DNA of 64,000 bases from an uncultured Faecalicatena sp. (GTDB taxonomy: Bacteria; Bacillota; Clostridia; Lachnospirales; Lachnospiraceae). Below are positions 31,876-40,672 of the stretch, piece by piece. Positions within the stretch are counted from its first letter, which is position 1. Each line of letters begins with the position of its first letter. The notes beneath the pieces are model-generated. The model made no database searches. It was not told the DNA's origin and was given only the letters and a program-made list of their open reading frames with translations. The position numbers were made by a program, and so were the translations under genes. Location: contig CABTYO010000009.1 in NCBI GenBank assembly GCA_902489075.1, positions 1-64,000 on the forward strand, in the 5' to 3' direction.

Positions 31876-33261
31876 ATGGACAGTACAAAGGAACACAGAA
31901 CGGATACAAATGTAAAGGTGCCGTTGATCAGTAAGATCGCGTACGGAATGGGAGATGTGGGATGTAATTTCAGCTGGATGTTCGTCGGAAATTTTCTGAT
32001 GATATTCTATACTGACGTATTTGGAATCAGTATGAGTGCAGTAGCGGGACTTATGCTATTTTCCCGGTTCTGGGATGCCATCAACGATCCTATCATCGGC
32101 AGTCTGACAGATAAGACCAAGTCCAGATGGGGACGTTACCGTCCCTGGCTTCTGGTCGCCGCTCCGCTGACGGCGGTTGTCCTGATGCTGACGTTCTGGG
32201 CACATCCGGACTGGTCCTCCACGGCAAAGATTATCTATATGGCAGTGACCTACTGCATTCTGGTACTGGGGTACACCTGTGTCAACATCCCTTATGGCAC
32301 TTTATGTGGCGCCATGACACAGAACATTGAGGAACGCGCGCAGATCAATACATTTCGTTCCGTTGCAGCTATGATCGCCATCGGAATCATCAACATCATT
32401 ACGGTTCCGCTGATTTCCAGGCTTGGTGCTGGAGATGAAAAAAGAGGCTATCTGCTGATAGCAGTGATCTACGGATGCATCTTCGCTGCCTGTCATATTT
32501 TCTGCTTCTCGAAGACGAAAGAGGTCGTGAAAATTCCTGAAAAGCAGAAGGTATCAATCAAAAGCCAGTTAAAGGCAGTGATGGTAAACCGCCCGTACAT
32601 ATTAGCGCTTGCCGGCCAGCTGTTATTCGGTTTTACTTTATATGGAAGAAACGCCGATGCACTTTACTACTTTACCTATGTGGAGGGAAACAAAGCCTTC
32701 TTCACAACCTACTCCATGTGCATCATCATTCCGTCCATTATCGGTGCGGCATGTTTTCCACTACTCTTTAAGTGGACGAACAACAAAGGGAGGGCGGCGT
32801 CCATCTTTGCACTGCTGACCGGAATCAGCATGTTGAGCCTGTACTTGTTCAGCGTCCGGACCTCCCCGGTATTATTTTACGGAGTATCAGGGCTGACCCA
32901 GTTCTTCTTCTCAGGTTTTAATACAGCGATCTATGCGATTATCCCCGACTGTGTTGAATATGGAGAGTGGAAGACCGGCCTCAGGAACGATGGATTCCAG
33001 TATGCCTTCATTTCCCTTGGCAATAAAATCGGAATGGCACTGGGAACCTCCCTGCTGGCTTTGGTCCTCGGAGCAGCCGGGTATGTGGCAAACCAGCAGC
33101 AGAACGCGGCAGTGCTGGCGGTCATCAGGCACTCTTTTACGACGATACCAGGGATATTGTGGGTAGTCACCGGAGTGGTACTGTTCTTCTACAGGCTCAA
33201 CAAAAAACGCTATAACCAGATCGTATCTGAAATTCAGGAGCGGGGGAAAAAGACTCGTTAA
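31876..33261 (+). CDS. GPH family (glycoside-pentoside-hexuronide) cation symporter
   Basis: 461 residues from ATG 31876 with AAGGAG 5 bases upstream, matching the usual family length. A longer frame from 31786 would add a low-complexity ADQKTADQKT tail and also has an AAGGAG. Twelve membrane segments are visible. IAYGMGDVGCNFSWMFVGNFLMIFYTDVFG, FWDAINDPIIGSLTDKTKSRWGRYRPWLL and ECVEYGEW-like DCVEYGEWKTGLR are GPH signatures. It probably imports a glycoside or polyol for the upstream dehydrogenase. Confidence 0.87.
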   Translation: MDSTKEHRTDTNVKVPLISKIAYGMGDVGCNFSWMFVGNFLMIFYTDVFGISMSAVAGLMLFSRFWDAINDPIIGSLTDKTKSRWGRYRPWLLVAAPLTAVVLMLTFWAHPDWSSTAKIIYMAVTYCILVLGYTCVNIPYGTLCGAMTQNIEERAQINTFRSVAAMIAIGIINIITVPLISRLGAGDEKRGYLLIAVIYGCIFAACHIFCFSKTKEVVKIPEKQKVSIKSQLKAVMVNRPYILALAGQLLFGFTLYGRNADALYYFTYVEGNKAFFTTYSMCIIIPSIIGAACFPLLFKWTNNKGRAASIFALLTGISMLSLYLFSVRTSPVLFYGVSGLTQFFFSGFNTAIYAIIPDCVEYGEWKTGLRNDGFQYAFISLGNKIGMALGTSLLALVLGAAGYVANQQQNAAVLAVIRHSFTTIPGILWVVTGVVLFFYRLNKKRYNQIVSEIQERGKKTR

Positions 33262-33275
33262 ACAAATGTCATTCT

Positions 33276-33304
33276 TTGACAAATTTAGACATGTATGCTA
33301 TGAT
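33276..33304 (+). promoter_or_regulatory. Strong promoter directly before a terminator
   Basis: TTGACA (33276-33281), 17 bases, TATGAT (33299-33304). It lies between the symporter stop and the terminator at 33315, so transcripts starting here (about 33311) meet that terminator at once. Confidence 0.65.
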
Positions 33305-33314
33305 ATCTCCATAA

Positions 33315-33352
33315 CAAGGTGTGAATGACAATCAGCATTTACACCTTTTTTT
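33315..33352 (+). terminator. Terminator before the molybdenum hydroxylase operon
   Basis: AAGGTGTGAATG (33316-33327) pairs with CATTTACACCTT (33336-33347) with one mismatch. The T run reaches 33352. It may end the symporter transcript, attenuate the next operon, or both. Confidence 0.75.
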
Positions 33353-33418
33353 CGCGCTGGCGGCAGTTTGATTACCAACAGTCAGATGAGGATTGGTGTA
33401 GGAGAAAGGAGAGCTATT

Positions 33419-34222
33419 TTGCTTACGATTAACAATTATGTGAAAGCGAAATCCCTGGAAGAGGCATATGAATTGAATCAGGCCAGGAATGCCCGTGTAA
33501 TGGGCGGTATGATGTGGATGCGGCTTGGAAATGCAAAGGTACAGACGTTGATTGACTTGTCTGATCTGGGACTGGATCAGATAGAGGAGACGGAACATAC
33601 ATTTCGGATTGGTGCCATGTGCACACTGAGGCAGCTGGAACTTCATGAAGGGCTTCGGGAGGCATACGGGGATTCCATCGCGGAATCTGTCCGTCATATT
33701 GTGGGTGTGCAGTTCCGCAACCAGGCGACCGTGGGGGGAAGTATTTATGGAAGATTCGGGTTCTCCGATGTGCTGACCTGCCTTCTGGCTCTGGATACAT
33801 TTGTAGAGTTGTATGACGGGGGAACGATCCGCCTGTCTGAGTTTGTAAATCATAAGAAGGACAAGGATATCCTTGTTTCGATTATTATCAGGAAAAGTAA
33901 AAGGAAGCTTCATTACAGCTCGATCCGCAGGACAAAGACGGACTTCCCGGTTCTGGCATGTGCTGTTGTGACAGGTCCTGTCCATGGGAAAGAGACCTGG
34001 TATTTTTCTATCGGTGCACGGCCGATGAAGGCTGAAGTTCTGGAGAAGGAATGGGAGATCCCGGAGGATAGCTCCGATGAGCAGTTGGAGATCTATGCGA
34101 AGGAAGCAGCGGCGCAGTTCACATATGGGACGAATATGCGAGGCAGCGCGAAGTACAGGCAGCACCTGGCAGAGGTCCTGATCATGCGTGCAATGCGTGC
34201 GATTTTAGCGGAGGGCAGATAG
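33419..34222 (+). CDS. Molybdenum hydroxylase FAD-binding subunit (XdhB/CoxM-like)
   Basis: 267 residues from TTG 33419, preceded by AAAGGAGAG; a longer TTG frame at 33368 has no site. The FAD-binding motifs are ARNARVMGGMMWMRLG and VRHIVGVQFRNQATVGGSIYGRFGFSDV (the ATVGG motif). The CO-dehydrogenase flavoprotein C-terminal domain covers about 165-260. It carries electrons from the 2Fe-2S subunit to the acceptor. The 2Fe-2S gene starts at the very next base after its stop. Confidence 0.88.
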   Translation: MLTINNYVKAKSLEEAYELNQARNARVMGGMMWMRLGNAKVQTLIDLSDLGLDQIEETEHTFRIGAMCTLRQLELHEGLREAYGDSIAESVRHIVGVQFRNQATVGGSIYGRFGFSDVLTCLLALDTFVELYDGGTIRLSEFVNHKKDKDILVSIIIRKSKRKLHYSSIRRTKTDFPVLACAVVTGPVHGKETWYFSIGARPMKAEVLEKEWEIPEDSSDEQLEIYAKEAAAQFTYGTNMRGSAKYRQHLAEVLIMRAMRAILAEGR

Positions 34223-34687
34223 ATGGAGATTAAGATCAAGTTAAATGGAAAACAGACGACCGCCGAGGTGAATGCGGATTCCATTCTTTTGGATGTTCTG
34301 AGAGGTCTGGGGTGCCACAGCGTCAAATGCGGCTGTGAGACAACGAACTGCGGTCTGTGTACGGTATGGATCAATGGCAAGTCAAGGCTGTCCTGTTCGA
34401 TCCTGGCTGTCAGTGTAGATGGATGTGAGATTACAACCCTGGAAGGGGTAAAGGAAGAAGCTGAGGAGTTCGGTGAATTTCTGGCAAATGAAGGAGCAGA
34501 GCAGTGTGGTTTCTGTTCTCCGGGATTTATTATGAATGTTCTGTCGATGGTGCGGGAACTGGAGGATCCTGATATCGATCAGATCAAAGAATATCTGGCA
34601 GGAAATCTTTGCAGATGTACAGGCTACATGGGGCAGCTGCGTGCAATACAGAAGTATCTGCAGTTTAAAAAGGAGGTGCGCTCATGA
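34223..34687 (+). CDS. Molybdenum hydroxylase 2Fe-2S subunit (XdhC/CoxS-like)
   Basis: 154 residues. The plant-type 2Fe-2S ligands are in KCGCETTNCGLCTV and a Cys near LSCSI. The second cluster is in CGFCSPGFIM and LCRCTGYMGQ, so all eight cysteines are present. It moves electrons from the molybdenum site to FAD. It overlaps the large subunit by 4 bases. Confidence 0.93.
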   Translation: MEIKIKLNGKQTTAEVNADSILLDVLRGLGCHSVKCGCETTNCGLCTVWINGKSRLSCSILAVSVDGCEITTLEGVKEEAEEFGEFLANEGAEQCGFCSPGFIMNVLSMVRELEDPDIDQIKEYLAGNLCRCTGYMGQLRAIQKYLQFKKEVRS

Positions 34688-36966
34688 GAGTGGTAAATCA
34701 GCCAATTCCAAAAGTGGATTCCAGGGCACTGGTGACAGGAAAAGGTGTCTACACAGATGACCTTGCACCGTCAGACTGCCTGATTGTAAAAGTTTTAAGA
34801 AGCCCTCATGCCCATGCGCTTATTAAGGATATCAATCTGACAAGGGCACAGGCTGTGGAAGGAATCGAGTGTATCCTGACCTATAAAGACTGCCCGGATA
34901 AGCGTTTTACCATGGCGGGACAGACCTACCCGGAGCCAAGCCCTTATGACAGACTGATTCTGGATCAGCGTGTACGTTTTGTGGGGGATGCTGTTGCGAT
35001 TGTGGCAGGGACCAGCAAAGAGGCGGTCAGTAAAGCATTAAAATTAATCAAGGTAAAATACGAAGTTCTGGAGCCGGTACTGGATTTTCGCAAGGCAAAA
35101 GATAATCCGATCCTGGTGCACCCGGAGGAGAACTGGAAGAGCCTTGTCCCGGTGGGAGCGGATAATCAGAGGAATCTCTGCGCCCATGAGGAGGATTCTG
35201 CCGGAGATATCGATGCCGTCATCGATTCCTGTGAATACGTGGTGGACCGGGTTTATCATACAAAGGCGAACCAGCAGGCCATGATGGAGACTTTCCGTAC
35301 CTATACCTATCTGGATGCGTACGGAAGACTGAATATCGTATCTTCTACGCAGGTACCATTTCATGTGCGCCGTATCCTGGCCAACGCACTGGATGTCCCG
35401 AAGTCGAAGATCCGTGTCATCAAGCCGAGGATCGGCGGCGGTTTCGGGGCGAAGCAGACCGTTGTCACAGAGGTTTACCCGGCACTGGTTACCTGGAAGA
35501 CAGGCAAGCCGGCGAAGATTATTTATACAAGAGAAGAGTCCTTTATCGCATCGTCGCCGAGACATGAGATGGAGATCCATGTCCGTGTGGGTGCGGATAA
35601 AGACGGAATCATCAAAGGGATTGACGTGTATTCACTGTCCAATACCGGGGCATTTGGGGAACATGGACCGACAACAGTCGGACTTTCCGGGCATAAGTCC
35701 ATTCCGTTATATGGAAAAGCCGAGGCGTACCGTTTTGTCTATGATGTGGTGTATACCAATGTAATGTCCGCCGGGGCTTACAGAGGATATGGGGCGACTC
35801 AGGGGATATTTGCCGTGGAGTCCGCGGTAAATGAGCTGGCTGAAAAGATGGGCGTAGATCCGGTTGCCCTTCGGGAAAAGAATATCGTCAGAGAAGGTCA
35901 GGTCATGCCTGCATACTATGGCGAGACTGCGAACAGCTGTGCACTGGACCGCTGCCTTAAGCGCGCGAAGGAGATGATCGGATGGGATGAGAAGTACCCA
36001 TGCCGGGATATGGGAAATGGAAAAGTCAGAGGCGTCGGTGTGTCTATGGCGATGCAGGGATCTGGTATTTCCGCTTTGGATACGGCATCCGTGGGGATCA
36101 AGGTCAATGATGACGGTTTCTACAGCCTCATGATCGGCGCAACAGACATGGGAACCGGATGTGATACGATTCTCGCACAGATGGCAGCAGAATGTCTGGA
36201 CTGTGAGATGGAAGACATCATCGTACACGGCGTGGATACAGACTCCTCCCCTTACGACTGCGGATCCTATGCGTCCAGTACCACATATGTAACCGGAATG
36301 GCAGTGGTAAGGACCTGTGAAAAGCTGCGGGAAAAGATCTGTGAAAGAGGAGCGGCGTACCTTGGCTGTTCCGTAGATGATGTGGAATTCGACGGAAAAC
36401 AGGTGACGAATCTGAAAAACGGCGAAAGCATTTCCAGAGTGGATATCGGCAATCAGGTCATGTGTAATAATGAAGAAGCTTTGTATGCGAGCGAAGCGTT
36501 CAGTTCTCCGATTTCACCGCCGCCGTTCATGGTAGGCATGGCAGAGGTCGAGATAGATAAGGAAACGGGAGAACTGGAACTCATCGATTATGTTGCAGTG
36601 GTAGACTGCGGTACGGTAGTCAACCCGAATCTGGCAAGGATTCAGACCGAGGGTGGTATCGCGCAGGGAATCGGCATGGCTCTTTATGAGGATATTGTAT
36701 ACAATGAAAAGGGAAAGAATTTCAGCAATTCCTTTATGCAGTACAAGATTCCGACCCGCTTGGATGTGGGAACGATCCGGGTCGAATTCGAGAGCAGCTA
36801 CGAGCCGACCGGTCCGTTTGGCGCAAAATCCATCGGCGAGATTGTAATCAATACTCCGCCTCCGGCAATCTCCAATGCAGTACAGAATGCAACGGGAGTG
36901 ATCATTAGAGAACTTCCGATTACGGCTGAGAAGATTTACTGGGGAATGCATGGGCAGAAACTGTAA
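34684..36966 (+). CDS. Molybdenum hydroxylase large subunit (xanthine dehydrogenase family)
   Basis: 760 residues. The N-terminal a/b hammerhead domain has VDSRALVTGKGVYTDDL and RSPHAHALI. The cofactor domain has GGGFGAKQ, GAYRGYGATQG, TDMGTGCDTILAQ and the catalytic Glu in GPFGAKSIGE. Such enzymes hydroxylate purines, nicotinate, aldehydes or related heterocycles. Without the substrate loop being diagnostic, I leave the substrate open. No molybdopterin or selenium maturation gene is adjacent in the window. Confidence 0.9.
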   Translation: MRVVNQPIPKVDSRALVTGKGVYTDDLAPSDCLIVKVLRSPHAHALIKDINLTRAQAVEGIECILTYKDCPDKRFTMAGQTYPEPSPYDRLILDQRVRFVGDAVAIVAGTSKEAVSKALKLIKVKYEVLEPVLDFRKAKDNPILVHPEENWKSLVPVGADNQRNLCAHEEDSAGDIDAVIDSCEYVVDRVYHTKANQQAMMETFRTYTYLDAYGRLNIVSSTQVPFHVRRILANALDVPKSKIRVIKPRIGGGFGAKQTVVTEVYPALVTWKTGKPAKIIYTREESFIASSPRHEMEIHVRVGADKDGIIKGIDVYSLSNTGAFGEHGPTTVGLSGHKSIPLYGKAEAYRFVYDVVYTNVMSAGAYRGYGATQGIFAVESAVNELAEKMGVDPVALREKNIVREGQVMPAYYGETANSCALDRCLKRAKEMIGWDEKYPCRDMGNGKVRGVGVSMAMQGSGISALDTASVGIKVNDDGFYSLMIGATDMGTGCDTILAQMAAECLDCEMEDIIVHGVDTDSSPYDCGSYASSTTYVTGMAVVRTCEKLREKICERGAAYLGCSVDDVEFDGKQVTNLKNGESISRVDIGNQVMCNNEEALYASEAFSSPISPPPFMVGMAEVEIDKETGELELIDYVAVVDCGTVVNPNLARIQTEGGIAQGIGMALYEDIVYNEKGKNFSNSFMQYKIPTRLDVGTIRVEFESSYEPTGPFGAKSIGEIVINTPPPAISNAVQNATGVIIRELPITAEKIYWGMHGQKL

Positions 36967-36989
36967 GATTATAAAAGAAGAAAAATAAG

Positions 36990-37096
36990 AAGCCGCCATA
37001 AGATGCGCGTTTTCAACCGGGAGCCATTCTGGAACTTAGATCCAGAAAAACTGTTTTCACATCCGGTATGAGGGACACATCTTACGGCGGCTTTTT
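36990..37096. terminator. Large branched terminator between convergent genes
   Basis: AAGCCGCCATAAGATG (36990-37005) pairs with CATCTTACGGCGGCTT (37078-37093) with one mismatch. TTTTT follows. The 72-base interior has a TTCTGG/CCAGAA hairpin (37027-37046) and two CCGG blocks. It can serve both the hydroxylase operon and the convergent GNAT. Confidence 0.7.
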
Positions 37097-37119
37097 TACA
37101 AATTTTACTGCAGATTTTC

Positions 37120-37608
37120 CTACTGCCTTTGCTTCTGAAAAGCAAGACGTTCGGTTCCATCATCGGAATAAATAATACCGCAGTATGTAAATCCGTTCTT
37201 GTCCAGTGTGTGCTGCATGACAACATTGTCTCTGTGGGTATCTACTTTCAGATTGCCGCACTGTTCAAATGCCCAGTTGAGACAAAATGTAGCAGCGCCC
37301 TTCACGGTTCCGTTGGAAGTGATTCGGTGAACGACTCCGTAAGGAGCGTCGTTTAACCACTGCCCGTCATAGATTCTGACATAAGTATCATCCCGGCCTT
37401 CTTTATAATAGAAAGTTGCGATGATCTCTCCCTGCTCTTCACACACATAACTGCAGCCGTCCTCGATATCCTGTGCAACCAGCTGTTTGGGCGGGTAAGA
37501 ATTCCCCCACTGATTCGGATTGCCGTGGCTGGACATAAAGGAACGTGCCTGTTCGTACATTTTCAGCAGTGTATTAAGATCTGTCATTTCTGATTTTCTG
37601 ATTTCCAT
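37120..37608 (-). CDS. GNAT family N-acetyltransferase
   Basis: 162 residues. YGVVHRITSNGTVKGAA gives the acetyl-CoA-binding strand-helix region in a weak form of motif A. VDTHRDNVVMQHTLDKNGFTYCGII is the typical motif B end of GNATs that act on amino groups of small molecules or peptides. It is monocistronic and convergent with the hydroxylase operon. Confidence 0.82.
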   Translation of the reverse strand: MEIRKSEMTDLNTLLKMYEQARSFMSSHGNPNQWGNSYPPKQLVAQDIEDGCSYVCEEQGEIIATFYYKEGRDDTYVRIYDGQWLNDAPYGVVHRITSNGTVKGAATFCLNWAFEQCGNLKVDTHRDNVVMQHTLDKNGFTYCGIIYSDDGTERLAFQKQRQ

Positions 37609-37832
37609 AATTAAACTAACCTTTCGAATTTATCCACATGTATTAAAAATACATGATATGCAACATGTTAATATTGTAAAACGGATTCATTTATTAAGCA
37701 ATTAGAAAAAAAGCTGAATTATGAAACCTTTTTGCTTGAAAAACTGTCTATTTAATGTAATTATATAATTATATCCCAAAAACCTGGATTGAGGATTACT
37801 TTTGGGGATACAAATGAGGAGGGCATTTGAGG

Positions 37833-39230
37833 ATGGGCAGCAGGAAGAAACTGTTACTTACATTAGGGATCACAGCGGGGGTTTTGACCTGCGCGTATGT
37901 TGGTGTATCTGTATATTTCATGAGTCATTTCTTTCAGGGGACGAATATCAATGGTGTTGATTTTTCCATGAAGACAACAGAAGATGCGGAAAAGTTTCTA
38001 AAGCAACGAATAACTGACTATAAGCTTACTGTTATTCCAAAAGAGGGAGACAAGGAAATACTGTCCGGATCGGAAATCTCGATGGAATATGTGAAAAATA
38101 AAGACCTGGAACAGCTGATGGAAAAGCAGAATGGATTTCTGTGGCCATCGATGTTCTGGAAAGAGAAACAGTCGGATGTAGAATTAGATTTCTCTTTTGA
38201 TGAAAAGAAACTGGAAGAGAAGATACAGTCACTTAACTGTTTTCAGAATGAAGGAAAGACAGATCCACAGAATGCAAAGCCCGAGTTCGATGGTGAGAAG
38301 TTTGTGGTGAAACCAGAAGTGCTTGGCACAAAGGTGGAGCAGGAAAAGGTCAGAGAGGCTGTTAAAGATGCAGTCTGCGATCTGGAGGAGACTGTGAATC
38401 TGGAAAAAGAGGACTGCTATCAGAAGCCCAAATATACGAAAGATTCCAAAGAAGTTGGGGCTGCCTGTGATGCACTGAACCAGTACTGCAAGGCAAGTAT
38501 TACCTATGATATGGCACCTCAGACGGAAGTGGTGGATAAGAAGCTTATCTCTGAGTGGGTGTCTTATGATGAGAATATGAATGTAACGTTTCATGAAGAC
38601 AAGGCCAGAGAGTATATGAATCAATTTGCTGCCAGATACGAGACCCTTTATGCGACAAGACCTCTGACAACCCCATGGGGAAAACAGACAGAGGTATACG
38701 GGGGAACTTACGGCTGGGCATTCGATGAAGCCGCGGAGGCAGAGGCCCTGATTGCCAGCATCAAGGCCGGGGAGACAGTGACCAAAGAGCCGGCATATGA
38801 ACAGCGTGCCGCAACCCACGAGCCCCAGGACTGGGGAAAGACTTTTATCGAGGTCGACTTGAGCGAGCAGTATATGTGGTATATCGCAGATGGAAATGTA
38901 GCCTTTGAGACTGCTGTCGTGACGGGCAAACCGTATGCTCATTCCACCCCGTCAGGCGTGTATGATATTCTGTATATGCAGCCGAATGCTACCCTGGTCG
39001 GGAATATCGTGCCAGAAACAGGGGAGCCGGAATACCGGACACCCGTATCTTACTGGATGCAGGTGACCTGGGGCGGAGTCGGATTCCATGATGCGATCTG
39101 GCAGCCGGCGTTTGGCGGGGACCTGTACTGGAGCATCGGATCACATGGGTGCATCAATATGCCGCTGGATGGGGCGGCGACACTGTATAGTTTGATTGCG
39201 CCGGGGACGCCGGTGGTGATGCATTATTAA
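37833..39230 (+). CDS. L,D-transpeptidase with peptidoglycan-binding domain (YkuD)
   Basis: 465 residues from ATG 37833, with AGGAGG 10 bases upstream; a TTG two codons earlier is a less likely start. An N-terminal membrane anchor (about 5-30) is followed by a YoaR/PG_binding_4-like region (100-330, with NGVDFSMKTTEDAEKFL) and a C-terminal YkuD domain with HDAIW and SIGSHGCINMP, where Cys is the nucleophile. It makes 3-3 peptidoglycan cross-links or anchors surface proteins outside the cell. The gap 37609-37832 has a TATAAT (37764-37769) without a good -35. Confidence 0.9.
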   Translation: MGSRKKLLLTLGITAGVLTCAYVGVSVYFMSHFFQGTNINGVDFSMKTTEDAEKFLKQRITDYKLTVIPKEGDKEILSGSEISMEYVKNKDLEQLMEKQNGFLWPSMFWKEKQSDVELDFSFDEKKLEEKIQSLNCFQNEGKTDPQNAKPEFDGEKFVVKPEVLGTKVEQEKVREAVKDAVCDLEETVNLEKEDCYQKPKYTKDSKEVGAACDALNQYCKASITYDMAPQTEVVDKKLISEWVSYDENMNVTFHEDKAREYMNQFAARYETLYATRPLTTPWGKQTEVYGGTYGWAFDEAAEAEALIASIKAGETVTKEPAYEQRAATHEPQDWGKTFIEVDLSEQYMWYIADGNVAFETAVVTGKPYAHSTPSGVYDILYMQPNATLVGNIVPETGEPEYRTPVSYWMQVTWGGVGFHDAIWQPAFGGDLYWSIGSHGCINMPLDGAATLYSLIAPGTPVVMHY

Positions 39231-39418
39231 GACGGGGATGAAGAGAGGGGAGAAAAGTGGAGTGGAATAGAAGATTATGTTATTTATAGGAGATTATTGT
39301 TGTCATAAAAGATAAACTGGACTATAATTAAAGCAGAATATGAATGAAGGATAATCATATATTATCCACTGTTCTTATCGTATTTTCGGATAAAATAATC
39401 TATATCACTATATTAAAA

Positions 39419-39459
39419 ATCTGCATCCTTTCTAATAAGTAACTGGGATGCAGACTTTT
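39419..39459. terminator. Bidirectional terminator between the L,D-transpeptidase and recombinase genes
   Basis: TCTGCATCC (39420-39428) pairs with GGATGCAGA (39446-39454). A run of A lies before the stem and a run of T after it. The remainder of the gap 39231-39472 is AT-rich and unremarkable. Confidence 0.75.
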
Positions 39460-39472
39460 TATTTTTATTACC

Positions 39473-40393
39473 TCAAATACATCTCATAGAATTCCGCGGA
39501 TGTTTCGCCTTCAATATATTATTTTGTTTTGTCATGGACACGCTGGTATAGATCTCCGTCGTCTTAATCGAACTGTGCCCCAGCAGTTTCTGTATATATC
39601 GTATATCAACATCAGCCTCCAGCAGCAGTGTAGCGAAGGAATGCCGGAACAAATGAGGAGTGATATGCATGTCTACCATTGCCAGCTTGAGATATTTGAC
39701 GATCATGGAGCGCACGGACTGCTCAGAGTATCTTTGATGAAGCCGGTTGACGAAGAACCATCCCGTCGAAGTGATATCCTCTTTAAAAACGCTATAGTAC
39801 TCCAGCAATATTTTCCTAACGTCGGGATTGGTGATCTGGATCATCCTTTCTTTGGAGCCTTTCCCATAGATGGTTATCTTAAAGGAAACCAGATCGACCT
39901 GGTTAAGCCGCAGGGAACACAATTCTGAAATCCTGACACCCGTAGCGAAAAGCAGCTCGATTACAGCTATATCCCTAAGACTGGCGTTTTGCTGATATTC
40001 AGTTCTGGAATGTGAATGACAGTGATACATTGTGGCTAAGAAGTTTTCAATCACGGATTCCGGAATTGTTCTGGGTAAGATGAGAGGTTCACGGAATTTC
40101 ACATTTATTTTATCGAATGGATTTGCAGGGATGAGTTCTTCGTACACCAGATAGTGAAAAAAAGCCTTTAGGGACGCGATTTTCCGTTTGGTCGTTTTTG
40201 GCTGATATTTTTCATGGAGGGAGGAGATAAATCCGCTGATTGCTGTTTTATCGGTAAAGTCTGGGTGGGGCTGCATAAAAGTCTGGAACTGCATCAGGTC
40301 GATTTGATATGCTTTTAGTGTTTTGGGGTCTAATTTTTTTATGGTCCGGCAGTAATTCAGATAATCTTTCAGCAGTATTTCTAATTTTTTCAT
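39473..40393 (-). CDS. Stand-alone tyrosine recombinase (XerC/D-like integrase)
   Basis: 306 residues from ATG 40393, behind GGAGCC. The N-terminal SAM-like domain covers about 1-95. The catalytic domain shows the set R (ATGVRISEL), K (GKGSKER), HxxR (HLFRHSFAT), H (LLGHSS) and the nucleophile Y (TTEIYTSVS). It resembles host XerCD-like enzymes more than a prophage integrase: no excisionase, relaxase or phage gene adjoins. It could work on a dif-like site or on local invertible DNA. Confidence 0.88.
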   Translation of the reverse strand: MKKLEILLKDYLNYCRTIKKLDPKTLKAYQIDLMQFQTFMQPHPDFTDKTAISGFISSLHEKYQPKTTKRKIASLKAFFHYLVYEELIPANPFDKINVKFREPLILPRTIPESVIENFLATMYHCHSHSRTEYQQNASLRDIAVIELLFATGVRISELCSLRLNQVDLVSFKITIYGKGSKERMIQITNPDVRKILLEYYSVFKEDITSTGWFFVNRLHQRYSEQSVRSMIVKYLKLAMVDMHITPHLFRHSFATLLLEADVDIRYIQKLLGHSSIKTTEIYTSVSMTKQNNILKAKHPRNSMRCI

Positions 40394-40473
40394 AAGTAAA
40401 GGCTCCTTGTTTTTTCTATCATTATGAATGTTCCACAAAAAAATGTCGAGATAATATGGTGTCTTCTGTCACT

Positions 40474-40502
40474 TTGACGTCCTGTATGTATTTCCTTATA
40501 TA
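40474..40502 (+). promoter_or_regulatory. Distal pflB promoter P1
   Basis: TTGACG (40474-40479), 17 bases, TATATA (40497-40502). Its transcript would run into the terminator at 40559 before reaching pflB. Confidence 0.55.
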
Positions 40503-40558
40503 ACTTCTATTAGTATATGGTTTCCAGTTTTACCACTACATATTGTATAAAATTAGAT

Positions 40559-40608
40559 ACAAGGGCTTAAATGAGATATATTATCATTTAAACTCTTGTC
40601 TTTTTTTT
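40559..40608 (+). terminator. Terminator inside the pflB leader
   Basis: ACAAGGGCTTAAATGA (40559-40574) pairs with TCATTTAAACTCTTGT (40584-40599) with two mismatches. Eight T residues follow (40601-40608). The upstream recombinase gene is on the other strand, so this stem terminates only transcripts heading into pflB. Confidence 0.7.
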
Positions 40609-40624
40609 CACGTAATGCTATACT
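40596..40624 (+). promoter_or_regulatory. Proximal pflB promoter P2 overlapping the terminator
   Basis: TTGTCT (40596-40601), 17 bases, TATACT (40619-40624). The -35 lies in the right arm of the terminator stem. The transcript would start about 40 bases before the AAAGGAGG site of pflB. Confidence 0.6.
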
Positions 40625-40672
40625 ATGCGAGAAAAATGAGAAACCTGATTTACCAAAGGAGGATTTTATAAT

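Noticed and set aside
40394..40672. pflB leader checked as a ZTP (pfl-motif) riboswitch
   Set aside because: That motif is named for a different gene (formyltetrahydrofolate ligase), and its conserved core is not visible here.
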